Source: Cristatella mucedo (lineage: Eukaryota; Bryozoa; Phylactolaemata; Cristatellidae). Taken from it: a DNA stretch of 64,000 nt. This document shows positions 52,201 to 64,000 of the stretch, in pieces (position 1 is the stretch's first letter; every line of letters starts with the position of its first letter). Both the position numbers and the translations under genes were made by a program. The notes under the pieces are model-generated. The model saw only the letters and a program-made list of their open reading frames with translations. It was not told the origin of the DNA and ran no database searches. The stretch spans positions 496,001-560,000 of the forward strand of contig WPIO01000019.1 of NCBI GenBank assembly GCA_009760855.2, in the 5' to 3' direction.

Positions 52201-52839
52201 AGTGCATTTCTTTCCATCTGGCAGGCTATTGCTCCTCTTGTCTAGGTCCCGTTATATCTCTATAGTCTTATAACTAGGGCTGTCTAGTTTTCGAGTGTCT
52301 CAAAGCCAAAGCTTTAGCAAAGTCTAAGGAATACTTCCTGTGTTAACTCCTTACGAGTTATTGTTTATATAACGTTCCCAGTCATATGCCAAGCACCAAA
52401 GCATCATATTGCATTTCTAACGTTTTCCTTTTTTTCAAGGACCACTAAACAAACGTGATTTCTATTGCATGTTCAACTGTTCAACCTTATTTGTGATGCA
52501 AGTTGTGCAGCATGCTGACATCCACGCCCTCTTCTTTGCCAAGGCTTTGCATCTACTGCTGGAATGTATGTATTGTGTCCCAAATTGTGTGGTTCTGTTA
52601 TCTCATTATAGGTGGAAGTGAAGCCATACGTATTGGATGATCAGATGTGTGACGAATGCCAAGGAATGAGATGTGGTGGCAAATTTGCTCCTTTCTTTTG
52701 TGCCAATATAACCTGTCTCCAGTATTATTGTGAATACTGCTGGAGCCAGATTCATTCAAGACCTGGCAGAGAATATCACAAACCTCTAGTGAAAGAAGGA
52801 GCAGACAGACCAAGAGCTGTACCATTCAGATGGTGTTGA
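35618..52839 (+). CDS. CPEB: CPEB2/3/4-type (Orb2-like) cytoplasmic polyadenylation element-binding protein, complete, 8 coding exons
   Basis: Seen: eight exons with GT-AG borders join in phase (intron phases 0,1,1,1,0,1,0) into 671 codons. Residues 1-327 are low-complexity (G, S, P, N, Q, with a short run of four Q). Residues 339-353 carry the conserved L-x-S-x-L-x-D-I-M-R block. RRM1 spans about 415-497 (RNP2 VFVGGL 416-421, RNP1-like GYCFLLF 458-464), RRM2 about 522-600 (TIFVGGV 523-529), and the ZZ-type zinc domain about 605-655. An in-frame TGA at 35603 precedes the chosen ATG. Known for the family: CPEBs bind U-rich elements in mRNA 3' UTRs in the cytoplasm and repress or activate translation. 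The very close match to the CPEB2/3/4 group through both RRMs and the zinc domain argues against CPEB1. Inferred: functional and under constraint, since no exon is broken although the introns are full of repeats. A 5' UTR exon upstream cannot be excluded. Confidence 0.95.
36807..36918 (+). CDS. CPEB: CPEB coding exon 2 (residues 328-364)
   Basis: The acceptor is TTTCAG at 36801-36806 and the donor is GTAGGC at 36919, a weak donor. The exon encodes FDALQSQLLDIMR (341-353), matching the conserved L-x-S-x-L-x-D-I-M-R block just upstream of the RRMs in CPEB2-4. Its 112 nt end in phase 1 and pair correctly with exon 3. The frame meets a stop about 45 nt into the intron, so the donor must be near here. 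Confidence 0.88.
37393..37581 (+). CDS. CPEB: CPEB coding exon 3 (linker and start of RRM1)
   Basis: The acceptor CTGCAG ends at 37392 and the donor GTCAGT starts at 37582. The split codon A|TG gives Met365. The exon encodes a short linker and then ERYSRKVFVGGLPPDIDE (410-427), the first strand and RNP2 motif of RRM1, nearly identical to animal CPEB2-4 proteins. Confidence 0.95.
38158..39300 (+). mobile_element. L2-like LINE fragment in CPEB intron 3
   Basis: It starts at TGGTTTAGGTTCTATCTCGG (the WFRSYLSGR region), passes a degraded FHFYADNAQLYLC (YADD changed to YADN, near 38360) and the RNLG/thumb region (38590-38880), then the CLTFRSLHS-like region and the 3' UTR, without a clear tail. 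Many stops are present. Confidence 0.8.
39475..39645 (-). mobile_element. tRNA-derived SINE family B copy in CPEB intron 3
   Basis: In reverse complement: CACACTAGGTAAGGTGGTTG (A-box region), B box GGTTCGAATCC, then GCGGTGGGCGATCCTTTGTC, GCAAGCGGTGGTGATAGCCG, and a GGCTGTTTAATCAGCTAGTA end followed by T residues. It aligns end to end with 56980-57150. Confidence 0.85.
41711..41838. repeat. (CCT)n polypyrimidine tract in CPEB intron 3
   Basis: About 40 CTC/TCC triplets with little interruption, almost purely pyrimidine on the + strand. Open frames of poly-Pro, poly-Leu or poly-Gly across it are artefacts. Confidence 0.97.
42085..42375 (-). mobile_element. LINE family B 3' fragment in CPEB intron 3
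   Basis: It reads from ATCTCCATCTGTAACTCCAC at the left (3' end) through TAGCGCACTCACAGCCTGAG to AGTCGGCAGTAGGAGAGTAG. It aligns closely with 48470-48725. It is non-coding 3' UTR only. Confidence 0.82.
42421..42488. repeat. (GT)n microsatellite
   Basis: About 33 GT units between two LINE fragments in CPEB intron 3. Confidence 0.97.
42510..42780 (-). mobile_element. young L2-like LINE 3' fragment in CPEB intron 3
   Basis: A left (AAT)n and ATTCACTTGATAAAGCACCC are followed by CTAGGCGCTTTACATTTGCT, then the 3' UTR words GGTTAGGGGTGACATGCACA and GGTTAGTGGCAGCATG. It is nearly identical to the reverse complement of copy 9 (22100-22350), so the insertion is recent. Confidence 0.88.
44281..44370 (+). 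CDS. CPEB: CPEB coding exon 4 (RRM1 middle)
   Basis: This 90-nt exon is bounded by CTCTGCAG and GTAAGT. It encodes EITSAFRRFGPLMVDWPHKA and then ESKSYFPPKG, the helix 1 to strand 3 region of RRM1 in CPEB2-4. It follows a 6.7-kb intron filled with LINE and SINE sequence. Confidence 0.95.
46171..46222. repeat. (GA)n microsatellite in CPEB intron 4
   Basis: About 26 perfect GA units. Confidence 0.97.
47428..47546 (+). CDS. CPEB: CPEB coding exon 5 (RRM1 end)
   Basis: The acceptor ACTGCAG ends at 47427 and the donor GTAAGT starts at 47547. The exon encodes GYCFLLFQEELSVQSLIDAC (RNP1-like core and helix 2) and then the YWCVTSPTMKDKP strand. Its 119 nt bring the total to 1491, phase 0. Confidence 0.95.
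48465..49400 (-). mobile_element. LINE family B, 3' third with RT C-terminus, in CPEB intron 5
   Basis: On the - strand from about 49400: DKTELLLIGHPK, then CARNLGVVIDSCLNF (RT palm/thumb), then SSYVLPRLDYCNFLLAGL (about 49140-49085), RLVCKSQRFDHVSPF, then the 3' UTR shared with 28060 and 42085. Stops and frameshifts are present. The protein is of the same broad Jockey/L2/CR1 type, but its sequence and 3' end differ from the dominant family. Confidence 0.82.
50295..50409 (+). CDS. CPEB: CPEB coding exon 6 (inter-RRM linker, RRM2 start)
   Basis: The acceptor TTGTGCAG ends at 50294 and the donor GTAAAT starts at 50410. The exon encodes VQIRPWNLSDSDYVMDGSQP (498-517) and then KTIFVGGVPRPLRA, the linker and RNP2 of RRM2 that are almost invariant in CPEB2-4. 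It ends one base into a codon. Confidence 0.96.
50661..50842 (+). CDS. CPEB: CPEB coding exon 7 (RRM2)
   Basis: The acceptor ATTTTAG ends at 50660 and the donor GTAAGT starts at 50843. The exon encodes ELALIMDRLYGCVCYAGIDT and then the GRVAFSNQQSYIAAI RNP1 region of RRM2. The codon at the exon 6/7 junction reads ATG (Met536), where the CPEB2-4 family usually has Val. Confidence 0.96.
50941..51080 (+). repeat. perfect-phase 70-bp tandem duplication in CPEB intron 7
   Basis: Two head-to-tail copies (50941-51010 and 51011-51080) differ at one base, tagtaTggc against tagtaCggc. It lies 98 bp after the exon 7 donor. Confidence 0.97.
51550..51634. repeat. GT, ATAC and ATGT short tandem repeats
   Basis: (GT)n is followed by CATA and TGTA tetranucleotide runs in CPEB intron 7. 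A possible Helitron end starts at its right edge. Confidence 0.9.
51640..52290 (+). mobile_element. possible non-autonomous Helitron-like element
   Basis: The left end TCTACTAATTAAAGC, followed by AAGAAAGTCCGTCCTTCTGTCCGTCG-type sequence, resembles 5' ends of animal Helitrons (TCTACTA, AAAG, repeated CTGTC). GCGAAGCGGG occurs at about 51765. A CTAG near 52285 could be the 3' end, but I see no clear hairpin before it. It has no coding capacity. Confidence 0.35.
52612..52839 (+). CDS. CPEB: CPEB coding exon 8 (ZZ zinc domain, C-terminus)
   Basis: The acceptor ATTATAG ends at 52611 and the stop TGA is at 52837-52839. It encodes residues 597-671. Likely zinc ligands of the cross-brace ZZ domain are Cys609, Cys612, Cys626, Cys631, Cys636, Cys639, His644 and His652, all present; Cys617 is an extra conserved cysteine. 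The last residues read VPFRWC, against FRWS in vertebrate CPEB2-4. Confidence 0.96.
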   Translation: MEVKPYVLDDQMCDECQGMRCGGKFAPFFCANITCLQYYCEYCWSQIHSRPGREYHKPLVKEGADRPRAVPFRWC

Positions 52840-52956
52840 ACGGCATCACGCTATAGTCGTAGGCCCAGCTCTGCAAACCTTTGTATTAATTTTTGGAAAT
52901 TGCCACTGGCGATGTTACCTTTTCCATGTATTGAGTTTGCAGATCGTTAATTTCTA

Positions 52957-52964
52957 TTTTTTAT
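52957..52964 (+). promoter_or_regulatory. CPE-like U-rich motif in the CPEB 3' UTR
   Basis: The sequence TTTTTTAT includes the classic cytoplasmic polyadenylation element UUUUUAU, 118 nt after the CPEB stop. A second copy lies at 53859-53868. Such elements are what CPEB proteins bind, so self-regulation is possible. U-rich motifs are common in AT-rich 3' UTRs, so this is weak evidence on its own. Confidence 0.35.
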
Positions 52965-54246
52965 GTACATTTTACCTTGGCGTGACTGGTATTGTGCCGC
53001 GGTGCAGCAAGATGCAGTTAGTATGCTGTTAGTCATACAGTTCAATTGTAAGGAAGGTCTAGTCAGCAGCAGGATCAAGACAGTGCTGAGTACGATCTCA
53101 GCTAGGCAAAAAAGAAATAGGATCACTGGTGTCCTCGTCGGTGTGCGTCTTGGGTGTGTTAAGCTCATTCACTATGTATTCACATGCTATTTCCATATTT
53201 ATTGCCGTTGTTGCTGATTGCTTTTCTTGCACAGTAATTTGTAAAGCTTGAATATTTATATGCACAGCAATCAGCAGCCTTACATTTGTGCAATTTGCAT
53301 TGTTACAATTTTAACCCTACCCGTATGGTTTGTTTGCTCAATGTCTTTATTTAGTTGGTTGTCTCTATGGCATGACAAAAGTAGCCAAGAGCAGGCTTGC
53401 TACTACAGCTTGTATGGCAACACCACAAGCAGGATTGTAACTCTTCAGACTGTTGCCAAATTGATTTTGTACTATTGATTTGTGGCTGTTGTTACAAGTT
53501 CGTACTTTTTGGCTTTTTGTATTGTAGTTTGCCACTTCCACAGGTTTAAAAGTACATCTTTGGGTTTTCAGTGTTCAGTGGCTTTCAACCATGCTATTTT
53601 TTACATATTCTTGAACTGCGATTCACATCAGTTGTTTGTCAATCAAACAGTTTTGTACTGTAATTTTTTAAGTTTTGGTAATGTCTAAACCACAGTTGTA
53701 TATGTGTTAGTATGTTGCGTTTGCAGGCTTTCCAATTTGCTGTTCCACGGTTTAAATATTCCAAGTTTGTATTTTTCTGAAATTCGGGTTTTGCAGTTGT
53801 GAGCTGTTTGTAACCCCTGATAGATGGTGCATCTGACCGTCTTACCTGGTGCTATGGATTTTTATTTTCTAATCGTTTCACTTCCTTAGCATGCATCTAC
53901 GTTGACTCACCTGACTGTAGATGCCACTCCTGCATGGCAGAATGAAATATCCCAATGCTACGGTGGTGGTAATTTAGTTCATTTCGTGAAGGCTTAAGAA
54001 GCATTTGTGCACCTTCAGGTTGGCTAACAGCTTACAATGTGCTCGTTTGTCTGGAAAACTATGCCTGCAGTGATTACAATTTGGCACTTACCATTGAAGT
54101 ATAATCATGAAAGAGCTTTAGGCATAACATGCATTAGCCATGTTCTTATCAGATGCTTAGGGTCAGCAAATGTGGTACTGTTGCCCAATATGGCTGTGTG
54201 ACTCGAAAGCAAAGGCAGTGGATGTTCAGAAATTAGCCTCTATTGT

Positions 54247-54252
54247 AATAAA
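54247..54252 (+). promoter_or_regulatory. candidate CPEB poly(A) signal AATAAA
   Basis: This is the canonical hexamer on the + strand, 1408 nt after the CPEB stop. It is the only clear AATAAA I see in the 3' flank before the NHP2 coding exon. The assignment is inferred from position; a shorter CPEB transcript ending at a variant hexamer is possible. Confidence 0.5.
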
Positions 54253-54290
54253 TGCATTCAGCACCATATCTTATTCCTTGCATCAAAGCT

Positions 54291-59871
<5,581 letters not shown>

Positions 59872-60124
59872 CTGTAATGAAAGAAATATAGCCCTTGAGA
59901 GCTCTTGTCACACAAATAATTAAGTGCATGAACGTGGGTACTAGTGCAGTGTAATGTGGAAACACACACCGGGTTGTAAAGCACTTCATTAGCAACATAT
60001 GGTGATTTAGACAATAACATCAACCAGCAACGCTCTTGTCAACCACACCTGACAGCTCTGATCAAACAATAGTAGAATAAAGGGCATGATTCGAGTCACA
60101 GATTCGAGTCTCTGAGCATAACTA

Positions 60125-60440
60125 AAAAAGATTTATTATTGACAGCCACACTATGTGGCGAAAAGATAGGCACTTCGTTCAAGTCTAGCTCGTCATCTAG
60201 GTAGCAAGCACAAGGACATGATTAAGTTGCTGTGTCACGGACTGCTTGATTAAAATAGTGCACAATTGCTGAACCATAGTCCAAGCCGACGACCAGACAA
60301 AGGCCAGAGGACCGAGCTTTCCCATCACACAAGTCATGCACCGACATAGCAAACAAAATCCGTGATCCTTGTAATGGCAATGGATATGCTGATATTAAGC
60401 CACAGAACAAGTTGAGCAGCTTGTTCTACCCTAGTATTAA
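60125..60440 (-). other. unrecognised minus-strand open region with one internal stop
   Basis: On the - strand one frame reads from about 60430 to 60090 with a single TAA after the residues QAVRDTAT (about 60222). The peptide includes GLISAYPLPLQGSRILFAMS and, after the stop, CYLDDELDLNEVPIFSPHSV. I do not recognise it and see no good splice sites. It could be a decayed exon, a transposon piece or chance. Confidence 0.25.
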
Positions 60441-60779
60441 AGGTGCTCTTGCTTCAATTGTTGGATTTTGACAAGATTGGCTAACAAACCATCAAAGTGG
60501 TGGCCGGAAGGCACAGCTGGGCATGGAAGGCATAACAACAGTACTGTCTACTAGAAAAATCTCTCTCTAGGCGCTTTCAACAGCTGTATGTCTGATATGC
60601 TTAGAAACTGAAGCAGTTTTTAAAGAATACAACATCAGCCATCATTCTGCCACAAAATATACTAACTGCTCCAGTCAACAGTCTCCACAAGAACGGGCAG
60701 CTACAGCTCAGTGATTGACAGCTAATTTACAGACTCAGCAAAACCTTTTTCAGACAAACTGCGATTTAAGAGTCAAGTA

Positions 60780-62332
60780 CTAAGGCAAGTTTTTTGCTGG
60801 CATTCAAATTAGCAAAGGCCAGTAAGTTTTTCTCCAAATGTGAATTTTTAAAAGAATGCATGGTTAAGACAGCAGGTCTCTTGTGTCTGGAGAGCAGAGG
60901 CAAATTTGAATTTTTGACCACGGAGTCCATGAAAGGGAAAACTAGGGGAGAGGACTTGTATAACCAGATGTGTGCTGTCATCGAGAGAATGAAGCTACTT
61001 TGGAGTGAACTTGCCTATGTCAGCCCGGATGGATCACCAAATTTAACTGGGAAAAACGATGGGCTGCTAAAAAGACTGCAGGAAAAAGTAAAAGAGGAAA
61101 ATCCTGACCAGGATGTTATTTTCCTTCACTGCATCATTCACCAGGAAGTTCTGTGTAAGTCTATATTGCAGCTGAATCATATCGCGAATCCAGTCGTAAA
61201 ACTAATTAACTTTATACGAGCAAGGGGACTTCAGCATCGTCAGTTATTGCGTTCCTGGAAGAAACCGATGCAGATCACCAGGACTTACTTTACCACTCTC
61301 GTGTGCGCTGGTTAAGTTTGGGAAAAGTCTTTCAAAGAGTGTGGGAGCTGAAGTAGGAGATCACTGCATTTTTGGAGTTAATGGGAGGGAGATCCGACGA
61401 ATTTCCGGAGCTAAGTGACAAGAACTGGCTTTGTGACTTTGCATTTGCTGTGGACATACTTTTGCACATCAATGAGCTGAACACCAAGCTACAGAGACAA
61501 GATCAATTTGTACATTACATGTACAGAAATGATAGGGCCTTCAAATCCAAGCTGACTCTTTTCTCCAGAAAAATTTTAAACATCTTTCACTTATTTCCCC
61601 ACACTAGCTATGCAGAAAGAGGCGACCCCAAATGCGCAGAAATATAGAAAATCACTGGACAATCTGCATGAAGAATTCTGCCATCGTTTCAGTGACTTGG
61701 AAAAAATTGAAAGTCACTTCAGCTGGTGTCCTGTCCACTGTCACAAGACCCTGAAACAGCACCACAGGAGCTGCAGTTGGAACTAATAGATATATATCTC
61801 CAGTCTGACTCTGTACTGAAGGAGAAGTTCAACTTTTTTAAACTGAACGACTTTTATGCTCCACTTAACAAAGCCACGTTTCCAAACCTCCAGAGGATGG
61901 CACAGAACATGCTGGCATTGTTTGGCTCAACCTATATGTGTGAACAGACATTCAGCATCATGAACATCAACAAAGCCACAGATTCAAGTTAACTGACCAT
62001 CACTTCGGATCTATCTTGAAAATTGCCACAACAAATATAACGCCTGACATTAAAGCACTTGCAAAAAAAAAGAGACCAACAACACTGTTCCCACTGAAAC
62101 TGAATGGGAGTTTATTACTACGTTATTACATCAATAAATCTGTAAAACAAATTTAAAATAAACTAAGCACAATGGTGTTTTGCTGCCTCTTTAAGGCCAA
62201 ATGTTTGTATGCAATGGTTTTTACATTTAATTTATATTAGTTCACAGAAACACACCATTATCCTATTCTGGTCCGGCCCCTCAAATTTTAGAAATTATTG
62301 TGACCCGCGATTCAAAAAGTTTGCCCGCCCCT
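60780..62332 (+). mobile_element. second hAT element, 5'-truncated
   Basis: Transposase pieces in at least two frames include SPDGSPNLTG (about 61023), VIFLHCIIHQEVLCKSIL (about 61117), a helical segment ending ELNTKLQRQDQF, and the dimerisation motif FGSTYMCEQTFS (about 61920). The right end reads GTTTGCCCGCCCCTG (62318-62332), a hAT-type terminus different from the first element. I find no matching left end and no BED finger. It resembles GTF2IRD2-like hAT transposases. Stops and frameshifts make it inactive. Confidence 0.82.
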
Positions 62333-62334
62333 GT

Positions 62335-62865
62335 ATTAGGCGCTAACAGTAACTCAGTAGAGAGGCTGTCGAGTCGAAAACTTTGCAGTTTCCACTTTAC
62401 ATCACTCCACACGACCTTCACTGGCTTCCTATCAAGCCGAGTATCGATATCAAAGTTTTGGTCGCTCCTATTTCTCATTCTCTTGCTCTAGCCTACCTAT
62501 CAGAACTACTGCCCAATAAGGCCAGGCATCGTACCACCCACTCTTCTGACCCCAGCCGATCAGCTGTGCATCCTACCAACCTCAAATCTTAGAGAGACAG
62601 TGGCTTTAGTTAGTATTCTCCCAAAGCCTGAAACTGAATTCTGACTAACGTCATGACATCCCCTGGCTTTATATTTAAAAAAACGCATTTATTTATTCTT
62701 GCAGCACTTGCTTGGTCGGCATGCTTATGCGTTTCTGAGGCTGTGCATGTTACCGCTAACCTTATTTACAAGCATCCCTTAAAGTATATGTGAAGTGCAT
62801 AAAGGAAGGTTCAATTCTCGTGGGTAATAAACAAATGTCTCATTATTACTATTATTTTGCCAGAC
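62335..62865 (+). mobile_element. old L2-like LINE 3' fragment
   Basis: TTTACATCACTCCACACGAC, CTTCACTGGCTTCCTATCAA and GCCAGGCATCGTACCACCCA match copies 9 and 2 in order. The tail region near 62800 is degraded and ends in TATTACTATTATTTT. Confidence 0.75.
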
Positions 62866-62869
62866 GAGC

Positions 62870-64000
62870 ACCACCGAACGGATACAGTCCAGTTAGACAG
62901 GACATGCTGATACCTTTAGGTTGGTTGCTCGGCACGGTAACAACCGGTCACCTAGGTTCGAAAAGTACCTCACATTCTGAAATTGGTCATGTTTTTTCTC
63001 TTCGACTAACTTACTGAGGAAATTAAAAAGGGAAGACCGATTTTACATATGATTTTATTTTAGGTCAAGCTGCTTTTGTCCTCATCGTTATATTTTTATG
63101 GTGATTATTGTAAGCTTAGAAGAGGCATTCACACGGTTAGCGGGATACAGTATATGTTGAAATACAGGGTATACACAGACTCGTGGACCAAAGGCAAGAG
63201 AAGGGAAGGGTTCAGCTGAAACAAATATCGACCGGCTATCATTAGAACCTGCAGCCTTACTTCCAGCACATCAAGTCAACAATGGCAAGACAAGTGCAAG
63301 CCAATGCAGTGTCTGGCAGATAGATCTTTCTGCAGTATTAAAGGTTGTGTTCCTTCATTCATGCACACACGGCATAGTCGCAATCAGAAAACGCTACCGA
63401 TGCATTTTCATTGGAAAATTATACATTCAACCACTCCTGTTTGCTTACAATACAAAACGGTTATCTCTGCTTCATGGGCCACTTTTGGATGCTGACACAG
63501 GGTTTAGAATAGCCACGGCACGGCATTATGGTCATATGACTGAATTAGTACGTCCTGGTAGTGGCAAGAAGACTGCTCTTAAGAAGTAAATCGCTCGTGC
63601 TGGCTCCTCAGCAATGGTCGTAATTTAAAACACTGTAATTTTGCAGGAGCAGCCATATGCCAGACTCGATCGGTAGTGAAGCAGAACGCTACTCTGGTGA
63701 CCAGAATGAAACAAGATATTAGGACTACACTTCTCTGCAAAATACTGGTTTTTGATATGTTTTGAACTACAACAGGCAATGCCTACTTGTCAGTGCACTG
63801 CTACTATTATGGATAAGGTCTAAAGTCACATGAGCTGGGTTATCAACGACACAATGAGTCTAAAGCGTTGCTGTAATGTCACTACACTGTGGCTGCCAGT
63901 TCAAGATCATCCTTCGAAGGCACTACCATAGGAGATAGCAAATAAATTGAGCTGATGGGATGAGCACACCGTGGGATGACGCAAACCACAGTAATGAGCA
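62870..64000. other. window end, nothing assigned
   Basis: The frame at 63347-63589 (+, ending GSGKKTALKK) has no family I know and no clear acceptor. The first exon of NHP2 should lie further right or here, but I cannot find its sequence on the - strand. Confidence 0.4.

Noticed and set aside
63347-63589. 80-codon + frame ending GSGKKTALKK
   Set aside because: No family recognised and no clear acceptor; listed only as part of the unassigned right end.

Overview
This is a repeat-dense window of nuclear DNA from an animal, most likely an invertebrate whose lineage I cannot fix from sequence alone. The evidence is two spliced genes with GT-AG introns and animal-type protein sequences, tRNA-derived SINEs, an L2/CR1-like LINE family present in about twenty fragments, hAT and Tc1 transposon remnants, and long CA, GA, TA and CCT microsatellites. 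There is no operon structure, CRISPR array or other prokaryotic feature.

Two host genes can be built exon by exon. (1) A complete CPEB gene of the CPEB2/3/4 (Orb2) subfamily lies on the + strand at 35618-52839. It has eight coding exons whose phases join without error (981+112+189+90+119+115+182+228 nt) into a 671-residue protein with a low-complexity N-terminus, two RRMs and a ZZ-type zinc domain. (2) The last three coding exons of NHP2, the L7Ae-family subunit of H/ACA ribonucleoproteins, lie on the - strand at 59871-54291; no first exon is recognisable in the window. The genes converge tail to tail, with stop codons 1.45 kb apart. The best CPEB poly(A) signal (54247-54252) is about 40 bp beyond the NHP2 stop, so the 3' ends probably overlap in antisense.

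Layout: 1-2360 is a young LINE copy (- strand, two nonsense codons). 2361-5650 has nothing recognisable. 5655-7815 holds LINE 3' ends and a (CA)n(GA)n tract. 8375-8500 is (TA)n. 8794-12263 is a hAT element with both terminal inverted repeats and a broken BED/hAT transposase. 13250-18140 holds old LINE debris. 18471-18657 is (GA)n(GT)n. 19960-23840 is the longest LINE copy (- strand, endonuclease to tail), interrupted by another LINE in the opposite direction (21757-22384) and by an unknown 255-bp insert. 24090-24440 is an old LINE tail, and 24450-28060 is a CAG/GCT-rich stretch with no identified gene. 28060-30340 holds a second LINE family and another LINE copy that contains two SINEs. 30345-35600 is mostly unassigned with SINE and LINE pieces. 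35618-52839 is CPEB, whose long introns carry LINEs, a SINE, microsatellites, a 70-bp tandem duplication and a possible Helitron end. 54291-59871 is NHP2, whose 5.2-kb intron carries SINEs, LINEs, a GA/GACA tract and an inverted Tc1 transposase pair. 60780-62332 is a second, 5'-truncated hAT element, followed by a LINE fragment and unassigned sequence.

The host genes have separate known roles: CPEB binds U-rich mRNA 3' ends and controls translation, while NHP2 belongs to the pseudouridylation and telomerase RNP core. The repeats show one clear functional link: SINE family A carries the same 3' tail as the dominant LINE, so it was probably mobilised by that LINE's reverse transcriptase. I found no convincing new gene system.
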